The position numbers and the translations under genes were made by a program. Shown here in pieces: positions 4,948 through 9,691 of a DNA stretch of 9,691 nt. Where the stretch lies: positions 1 to 9,691 of the forward strand of contig CAZFAP010000184.1 of NCBI GenBank assembly GCA_964516325.1, written 5' to 3'. Within the stretch, counting starts at the first letter, position 1, and every line of letters starts with the position of its first letter. This DNA is from CAZFAP01 sp964516325. Lineage in GTDB: Bacteria; Auribacterota; JABMQX01. The notes below the pieces were generated by a model. That model was not told the DNA's origin. It did no database searches and was given only the letters and a program-made list of their open reading frames with translations.

Positions 4948-7134
4948 ATGAAAACAGCTCGTGTCAACATGCACTGGGCAGCCGCGTTAGTAGCGACCCT
5001 CCTTCTCACTGCGGCCTCGGCAAACGCCACCGACAGCAGTGGGGCGAAGACCGCCGAGGGGCCATTCCAGCCCTCGTGGGAATCGTTGCAGCAACAGTAC
5101 CAATGCCCCGACTGGTTTCGCGATGCCAAGTTGGGCATCAGGGGCCACTGGGGTCCGCAATCTCAACCCGAACAGGGGGATTCCTATGCGCGCAACCTCT
5201 ATGTACAGGGAAGTCGCCAGAACCGATTCCACGTCCAGAACTACGGGCATCCTTCCAGGGTCGGTTTCAAAGACCTCTGCAACCTGTGGAAGGCGGAGAA
5301 GTTTGAGCCGGAGAAGCTTATGGCCCTCTACAAGGGCGCCGGCGCGAAATACTTCGTCGCCATGGCCAGCGACCACTCCAACTTCGACAACTTCGACTCG
5401 GAGTACCAGCCGTGGAACTCCGTGAGCATCGGCCCCAAGAAAGACCTCGTTGGGCTGTGGGCGCAGGCCGCCCGCAAAGAGGGTCTTCGCTTCGGTGTGA
5501 CCGTTCATTCCGGTCGCGTCTGGAGTTGGTATGAAGTCGCTCAGGGCAGCGACAAGGACGGTCCCAGAGAGGGTGTGCCCTATGACGGCAATCTCACCAG
5601 GGCCGACGGCAAAGGCGCCTGGTGGGAAGGCTACGATCCGCAGGGCCTTTACGCGCAGAACCACCCGCCCGGCGCCGAACCCGACCAAGCTTATGTTGAC
5701 AAGTTTGTCCTCCGCCTGAAGGACCTTTTGGGCAGGTACAAACCCGACCTCCTTTACTTCGACGACCCCGTACTGCCGCTGCGCAGCGTCAGCGAAGACC
5801 TCCGCCTGAGCCTCGCCGCCCATTACTACAACTCCAGCATAACGTGGCACGGCGGAAAAAATGAAGCGGTCATGCCCACCAAGGACCTCGATAACGACCA
5901 GCGCAAGGCGCTCGTCTGGGACATCGAACGCGGCAAGGCCGACCACCTGGCGCCCCAACCGTGGCAGACCGATACGTGCATCGGCGAATGGGTTTACCGA
6001 GGGAGCCTCTTTGAGAGTCACCGCTATCGAGGCGCCGCCTGGGTGATTCCCATGCTGGTGGACATCGTGAGCAAGAACGGCAACCTGCTGCTGAACATTC
6101 CGGTCCGGGGGGACGGCACGATTGACGCCGACGAGGTCAAAGTCCTCGAAGACATGGCCGCGTGGATGGACGTGAACAGCGAGGCCATTTTCGGCACGCG
6201 CCCATGGAAAATGTTTGGCGAAGGCCCGGTTTCGGAAGCCGGAAGAGGCACGGAGGAATATGCGCGAGCCTACTCGGCCACGGATATTCGCTTCACCGCC
6301 AAGGGGGATACGCTGTACGCCTTTTGCCTGGCCCTCCCCACAGCGGATGTCAAAATCGCGTCGCTGGGCAAGGAATCCGACATCTCCCCGAACCCGGTGG
6401 CGGCCGTGGAGTTGTTGGGCAGCACCGAAGAACTCGACTGGAAACAAGAGGCCGGCGCGCTGGTCATCAAGTGCCCAACGAAGATGCCGTGCCGACACGC
6501 CATCGCGTTCAAAATCTCTTTGGCGTCCGCTGCCGAGAGCAAGCCAGCTCCGCCGCGAAAGCCCGACGTGATTTATGTTCCGACGCCCCAGAAGGTCGTG
6601 GAGAAGATGCTGGAGATGGTGGAAGTCAAGAAGGGAGACGTGGTCTATGACCTGGGCTGTGGCGATGGCCGCATCGTCGTTACCGCGGCCAAGAAATACG
6701 GGGTGAAGGCGGTTGGCTTTGATATTGACCCGCAGCGCATCAAAGAATCCCTCGCCAATGTCAAGGCGAACAAGGTCGAGCATCTCGTTACCATCAAGCA
6801 GGAGGATATTTTCACCCTCGACCTCCGGGAAGCCAATGTGGTGACCCTTTACCTTCTGCCGAGCCTGAACGTCCGGCTCATGCCCCAACTTGAGAAACTC
6901 AAGCCCGGCTCACGCATTGTGTCTCACGATTTCGACATGCGCGGCGCCAAGCCCCTCCAGGTGTACAAGATGACCGTGAAGCAGGACGACTACGAAGCAA
7001 CCGAGCACACCATCTACAAATGGATTGTCCCCTGGGAAAAGGAAACGGTCCCGCCCGAAGAAGAAGAGGAGTCCTCTCCGGTCGAGAGTCAAGCAGTTCC
7101 GGTTGTTTATGAGCCAGTTCTTCTTCCACTGTGA
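4948..7134 (+). CDS. Exported GH29-type alpha-L-fucosidase fused to a class I SAM-dependent methyltransferase
   Basis: A 728-aa two-enzyme protein. The ATG at 4948 is chosen because AAAGGA (4934-4939) lies 8 nt upstream and the next residues (MKTARVNMHWAAALVATLLL) make a signal peptide cleaved near residue 27. Residues about 35-425 are the GH29 barrel, expected to release alpha-L-fucose from glycans. Visible motifs are HWG (67-69), DHSNFDNF (142-149, where many relatives have HHDGF), VTVHSG (185-190) and LLYFDDP with D272 as the likely nucleophile. Residues about 440-525 are the usual small C-terminal beta-sandwich. A Pro-rich linker (about 526-540) leads to a Rossmann methyltransferase: YVPTP entry, motif I DLGCGDGR (568-575), acidic motif GFDID (590-594), VTLYLLP (632-638) and SHDFDM, then a Glu-rich tail. 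Similar stand-alone methyltransferases often carry signal peptides. There is no stop or frame break at the junction. Substrates of both halves are unknown. Confidence 0.87.
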   Translation: MKTARVNMHWAAALVATLLLTAASANATDSSGAKTAEGPFQPSWESLQQQYQCPDWFRDAKLGIRGHWGPQSQPEQGDSYARNLYVQGSRQNRFHVQNYGHPSRVGFKDLCNLWKAEKFEPEKLMALYKGAGAKYFVAMASDHSNFDNFDSEYQPWNSVSIGPKKDLVGLWAQAARKEGLRFGVTVHSGRVWSWYEVAQGSDKDGPREGVPYDGNLTRADGKGAWWEGYDPQGLYAQNHPPGAEPDQAYVDKFVLRLKDLLGRYKPDLLYFDDPVLPLRSVSEDLRLSLAAHYYNSSITWHGGKNEAVMPTKDLDNDQRKALVWDIERGKADHLAPQPWQTDTCIGEWVYRGSLFESHRYRGAAWVIPMLVDIVSKNGNLLLNIPVRGDGTIDADEVKVLEDMAAWMDVNSEAIFGTRPWKMFGEGPVSEAGRGTEEYARAYSATDIRFTAKGDTLYAFCLALPTADVKIASLGKESDISPNPVAAVELLGSTEELDWKQEAGALVIKCPTKMPCRHAIAFKISLASAAESKPAPPRKPDVIYVPTPQKVVEKMLEMVEVKKGDVVYDLGCGDGRIVVTAAKKYGVKAVGFDIDPQRIKESLANVKANKVEHLVTIKQEDIFTLDLREANVVTLYLLPSLNVRLMPQLEKLKPGSRIVSHDFDMRGAKPLQVYKMTVKQDDYEATEHTIYKWIVPWEKETVPPEEEEESSPVESQAVPVVYEPVLLPL

Positions 7135-7213
7135 GTGGTTTCGTGGAAGTGCCAGCAACATGGGGCTATCCTGAAAAGCGCTCTGCTCAGAATCTCGGGA
7201 ATAGGGTAGGGCT

Positions 7214-7366
7214 ATGATCGAGGTTCCGCCGCCTTTTCACGATGGTTGTGCCCCGAAGTGTCCCCCGCTGTCCGACTTCCTGAGCGACTACCGTGGCAAC
7301 CGGGGGGCGTTTTATGAGACGCGCGGGCGCGGCGAGTTGACATTGACATCTGACGGAGTCCTTTGA
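7214..7366 (+). CDS. possible small ORF, unrecognised
   Basis: A 50-codon ORF in the spacer between the fusion gene and the DUF1080 gene, with a CxxxC pair (CAPKC, residues 12-16). GGGTAGGG just upstream is a poor, purine-rich ribosome binding site. It has no signal peptide, membrane segment or recognisable domain. It may be non-coding or a gene remnant like the other fragments in this locus. Confidence 0.18.
   Translation: MIEVPPPFHDGCAPKCPPLSDFLSDYRGNRGAFYETRGRGELTLTSDGVL
7337..7348 (+). promoter_or_regulatory. double TTGACA hexamer upstream of the DUF1080 gene
   Basis: Two overlapping-phase copies of the -35 consensus TTGACA (7337-7342 and 7343-7348) lie about 70 nt before the ATG at 7415. 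No good -10 box is found 16-18 nt downstream of either. The site includes the word TGACATTGAC, shared with 3110-3119 and 8712-8721, so it may be a regulator site instead of a sigma70 -35 element. Confidence 0.22.
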
Positions 7367-7414
7367 AAGCGAACCGATGACATAGGACTAATCCTTGTGA
7401 GGAAAGGAGATGGT

Positions 7415-8518
7415 ATGAAAACACATGATTTGATCTTTGCGATGTTCGTCGTCATTTTCCTGATGGGCTCCCTCGGATGCAGACACGCGACCGAGGTGGC
7501 AAGAACGTCGGAGACCATCCGCTGGAAGGCGCACGATATGAGCCGCCCCAAGCCCCTGGTGATCACACCCGTCCGAGAGTCTTATACAGTGCCGCCGCCG
7601 GAGAAGGCCATCGTGCTCTTCGACGGCACAGACCTCTCGCAATGGACGGGAGAGAGTGGTGGCGAGGCGAAGTGGAAGGTGCAGGACGGCTGTATGGAAA
7701 TCGTCCCGGGCGCCGGGGGAATCCGAACCAAACCGGGATTTGGCGATGTCCTATTGCACATCGAGTGGAGAACGCCTGATCCTCCGACCGGAAAAGGGCA
7801 GGGTCGGGCGAATAGCGGCATTTTCCTCATGGGCCTCTACGAGGTGCAAGTGCTCGATTCCTACCAGGCCGACACCTATGCCGATGGACTGGCGGGGGCC
7901 CTCTACGGCCAGTATCCACCGCGATTTAACGCCTGTCGTGCCCCCGGCGAATGGCAGACGTACGACATTTCCTTCCGCCGCCCCCGCTTTGGAGCGGAAG
8001 GAAAACTCCGGGAGGCGGCTCGGGTGACCGTCGTGCACAACGGGATTCTCATTCAAGATAACGAGGAGCTGCTGGGGCCGACGTCGTGGCTGAAGTACCT
8101 CCCCTACAAGGCGCACGACGACATGCTTCCGATTGGGCTGCAGGACCACGGCACTCCCGTCCGCTTCCGCAACATTTGGGCGCTGCCGCTGCCGGAGCTT
8201 CCTGCGCCGGACGCCTCGTACGCCAGCGCACACCCGCCCATCAGGATGTCCTCTCAAGAACTCGACCGCTACACCGGCCTTTACGACCGTCCGAATACGA
8301 CCGCTCCGATTACCATCACCCGGGAGAATAACCGACTCTTCGCCGACTTCTATTGGCGGCAGGGCGGTCTTGAACTTCTACCCCTCTCGCGTACGGAGTT
8401 TGTTCTCAAGGACACCGACGGGCGAATCGTATTCGATTTGAACGACCAGGGGGCGCCGATCGGTCTGACATTCCATCTGGGGGGCAGTGAGATGCCCGCC
8501 GAGAAGAGGGGGAAGTAG
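7415..8518 (+). CDS. DUF1080 (3-keto-disaccharide hydrolase-type) lipoprotein with extra C-terminal beta domain
   Basis: A 367-aa protein. The ATG at 7415 is preferred over an in-frame GTG at 7397 because AGGAG (7405-7409) precedes it and the signal sequence starts there. Residues 1-21 form a lipoprotein-type signal ending SLGC, with C22 as the likely lipidated Cys; the lipobox is imperfect at -3. Residues about 65-256 are a DUF1080 concanavalin-like beta-sandwich: FDGTDLSQW (69-77), WKVQDG, NSGIFLMGLYEVQVLDSY (133-150), a WQTYDI strand and the closing PVRFRNIW (248-255). This domain is common in Planctomycetota and Verrucomicrobiota and is linked to hydrolysis of 3-keto sugars or to glycan binding. 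Residues about 280-360 (ELDRYTGLYD ... ITITRENNRLFADF ... FVLKDTDGRIVFD) resemble the DUF3471-type domain found after beta-lactamase-like enzymes. It probably sits in a membrane facing the periplasm. The exact reaction is unknown. Confidence 0.85.
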   Translation: MKTHDLIFAMFVVIFLMGSLGCRHATEVARTSETIRWKAHDMSRPKPLVITPVRESYTVPPPEKAIVLFDGTDLSQWTGESGGEAKWKVQDGCMEIVPGAGGIRTKPGFGDVLLHIEWRTPDPPTGKGQGRANSGIFLMGLYEVQVLDSYQADTYADGLAGALYGQYPPRFNACRAPGEWQTYDISFRRPRFGAEGKLREAARVTVVHNGILIQDNEELLGPTSWLKYLPYKAHDDMLPIGLQDHGTPVRFRNIWALPLPELPAPDASYASAHPPIRMSSQELDRYTGLYDRPNTTAPITITRENNRLFADFYWRQGGLELLPLSRTEFVLKDTDGRIVFDLNDQGAPIGLTFHLGGSEMPAEKRGK

Positions 8519-8606
8519 CACCTTGTGCCTGGAGTCTGCGTTGACGGCCCTCGCCTCGAGTTTCCGGAGGGTGTGAAAACAACGTGTGAGAGGCTGTCCG
8601 ACGTGC

Positions 8607-8627
8607 ACTGGTGCAAGGTGCACCGGT
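8607..8627. promoter_or_regulatory. 21-nt near-perfect palindrome, candidate operator for the GH43 gene
   Basis: ACTGGTGCA (8607-8615), AGG, TGCACCGGT (8619-8627): 8 of 9 positions are complementary. It lies 75 nt upstream of the GH43 start. Size and symmetry fit a dimeric repressor site (LacI/GntR style), but no regulator gene is in the window. There is no T-run, so it is not a terminator for the upstream gene. Confidence 0.35.
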
Positions 8628-8653
8628 TCAGTTAGAAGCCGAAGACGCGGTAA

Positions 8654-8684
8654 CCTTGTTGCGGGCACGGACTCGCAAGCAAGG
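8654..8684 (+). promoter_or_regulatory. stable hairpin just before the GH43 start
   Basis: CCTTGTTGCG (8654-8663) pairs fully with CGCAAGCAAGG (8674-8684) apart from one bulged G, giving 10 base pairs round a 10-nt loop. It ends 17 nt before the ATG at 8702. No U-tract follows, and no good Shine-Dalgarno exists between it and the start. It could control translation or act as a leader or mRNA-stability element; a role in terminating the DUF1080 transcript is less likely. Confidence 0.4.
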
Positions 8685-8701
8685 CATGAACACGTAACAA
8701 T

Positions 8702-9691
8702 ATGAGGGCCATGACATTGACGGCAAACAAGTGCTTTTGTTTCGTCTTTGCAGTAAGCAGCCTGGCCGTGGCGGTCGGGCCGCAATGCCAGTCCGCGGAG
8801 CAAGAGACGCGTACCTTCAAGCTGTCGGACGTTCGCATACGCGACCCGTTCGTCCTGCCCGTCGAGGCCACGAGGACTTACTACCTGATTACATCCATAG
8901 GCCGGCCAAGTGGTTCCGGCCGCGGGGTATCGGTCCTCACCAGCAAAGACCTGGAGACCTGGCAGGGTCCCATCTCGGTCTTTGATGTTCCTCCGGACTT
9001 CTGGGGGCAGGAGGGGGTGTGGGCGCCCGAGATGCATACCTACAAAGGCATGTACTACCTCTTCACAACCTTCTGCACTGATGACAGAATCTTCGACCAG
9101 TGGCCCGACTGGCCGCCCCGGGTGAAGCGCGGCTCGCAGCTACTGGTCGCGGACTCGCCTGTGGGGCCGTTCCGGCCGTTCCATAACCGCTCTCATACTC
9201 CCACGAATCACATGGCATTGGATGGGACACTGTGGGTGGAAGACGGTATCGCCTACATGGTGTATTGCCATGAGTGGGTGCAGATCAAAGACGGCGCGAT
9301 CGCTGTGATCCGCTTGAAGGATGATCTGTCCGATGTCGTGGGTGAACCGGTCACTCTGTTCAAGGCAAGTGAGGCGCCATGGACTCCTCCTGATAGGGAC
9401 AGGTATGTCACCGACGGGCCTTTCCTGTATCGGACGAGAACCGGAAAGCTCCTCATGATCTGGTCGAGTTTTACTGCGACGGGCTACACGACCGGGATCG
9501 CCGTCTCGCAATCAGGCAAGCTCAATGGACCTTGGACCCATCAGCCTGAACCATTATTCAGGGAGGATGGCGGCCACGGTATGATCTTCAGGAGGTTCGA
9601 CGGGACGCTGATGCTGGTGCTGCATCAGCCCAATCGCGGCCCAGAGGAAAGGGCACGCCTGTTCGAGCTCGAAGACACGGGGGATTCGATT
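8702..9691 (+). CDS. Exported glycoside hydrolase, family 43-type five-bladed propeller (3' end outside window)
   Basis: 330 codons are visible and the frame is open at the right edge. Two in-frame starts are possible (8702 and 8711); neither has a well-placed Shine-Dalgarno. The first 30 or so residues are a signal peptide (FCFVFAVSSLAVAVG). Propeller motifs, numbered from 8702: RDPF with D48 as the likely general base; VWAPEMHTYKGMYYLF around E110; HMALDGTLWVEDG with D174 as the likely pKa modulator; YCHEW (E191); VTDGPFLYRTRTGK with D238 where most GH43 enzymes have Glu (EGP); and GGHGMIF with H292 matching the His that holds the central calcium. GH43 members remove arabinose, xylose or galactose from plant polysaccharides by inversion, which suits side-chain trimming beside the PL11 lyase. 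The fold and family are well supported; the sugar specificity is not. Confidence 0.87.
   Translation, partial: MRAMTLTANKCFCFVFAVSSLAVAVGPQCQSAEQETRTFKLSDVRIRDPFVLPVEATRTYYLITSIGRPSGSGRGVSVLTSKDLETWQGPISVFDVPPDFWGQEGVWAPEMHTYKGMYYLFTTFCTDDRIFDQWPDWPPRVKRGSQLLVADSPVGPFRPFHNRSHTPTNHMALDGTLWVEDGIAYMVYCHEWVQIKDGAIAVIRLKDDLSDVVGEPVTLFKASEAPWTPPDRDRYVTDGPFLYRTRTGKLLMIWSSFTATGYTTGIAVSQSGKLNGPWTHQPEPLFREDGGHGMIFRRFDGTLMLVLHQPNRGPEERARLFELEDTGDSI

Noticed and set aside
4428..5138. 236-codon minus-strand ORF across the spacer before the fucosidase gene
   Set aside because: It runs through the start and signal peptide region of the fucosidase gene and is antisense to the GH9 block; it has no domain or good ribosome binding site.
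4987..6888. 633-codon ORF on the minus strand, antisense to the fucosidase-methyltransferase gene
   Set aside because: It is a shadow of GC-rich coding sequence on the other strand. It shows no signal peptide, no recognisable domain and no ribosome binding site, while the plus-strand frame has clear GH29 and methyltransferase motifs.

Overview
The window reads as a carbohydrate-degradation locus from a Gram-negative, fairly GC-rich bacterium. Most likely this is a member of the Planctomycetota (Phycisphaerae/Sedimentisphaerales-like) or another PVC-group lineage, probably environmental. The grounds are the combination of exported glycan-degrading proteins, a DUF1080 lipoprotein, and a signal-peptide-bearing SAM methyltransferase family. 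Intergenic spacers are long, and CGCAGA-type repeat tracts lie between genes. No rRNA, tRNA, CRISPR array, insertion sequence or convincing intrinsic terminator was found.

Layout. A leftward gene (1-419, minus strand, cut by the window edge) encodes the start of an HlyD/RND-type periplasmic adaptor. A 506-bp divergent spacer (420-925) carries a G/C inverted repeat, two TCTGCG repeat arrays, a perfect hairpin and a tandem 25-bp repeat that duplicates the ribosome binding site of the next gene. All remaining genes point right: a PL11 rhamnogalacturonan lyase (926-2833); a 67-codon ORF that looks like a C-terminal fragment of a glycosidase (2838-3041); an exported right-handed beta-helix protein (3171-4229); a decayed GH9 relic in the spacer 4230-4947; a GH29-type alpha-L-fucosidase fused in frame to a class I SAM methyltransferase (4948-7134); a DUF1080 lipoprotein with an extra C-terminal beta domain (7415-8518); and a GH43-type glycosidase running off the right edge (8702-9691).

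How they fit together. Every intact rightward product has a signal peptide or a lipoprotein-type signal, so the set is expected to act in the periplasm or outside the cell. The PL11 lyase would cut the rhamnogalacturonan-I backbone. The GH43 and GH29 enzymes would trim arabinose/xylose/galactose-type and fucose side groups, and the beta-helix and DUF1080 proteins would bind or further process the glycan. Apart from the 4-nt junction after the lyase, spacers of 130-720 bp suggest several transcription units rather than one tight operon.

The most unusual item is the fucosidase-methyltransferase fusion, because it places a SAM-dependent domain behind a signal peptide. Two glycosidase fragments (2838-3041 and about 4610-4810) show that the locus is losing and reshuffling CAZyme genes.
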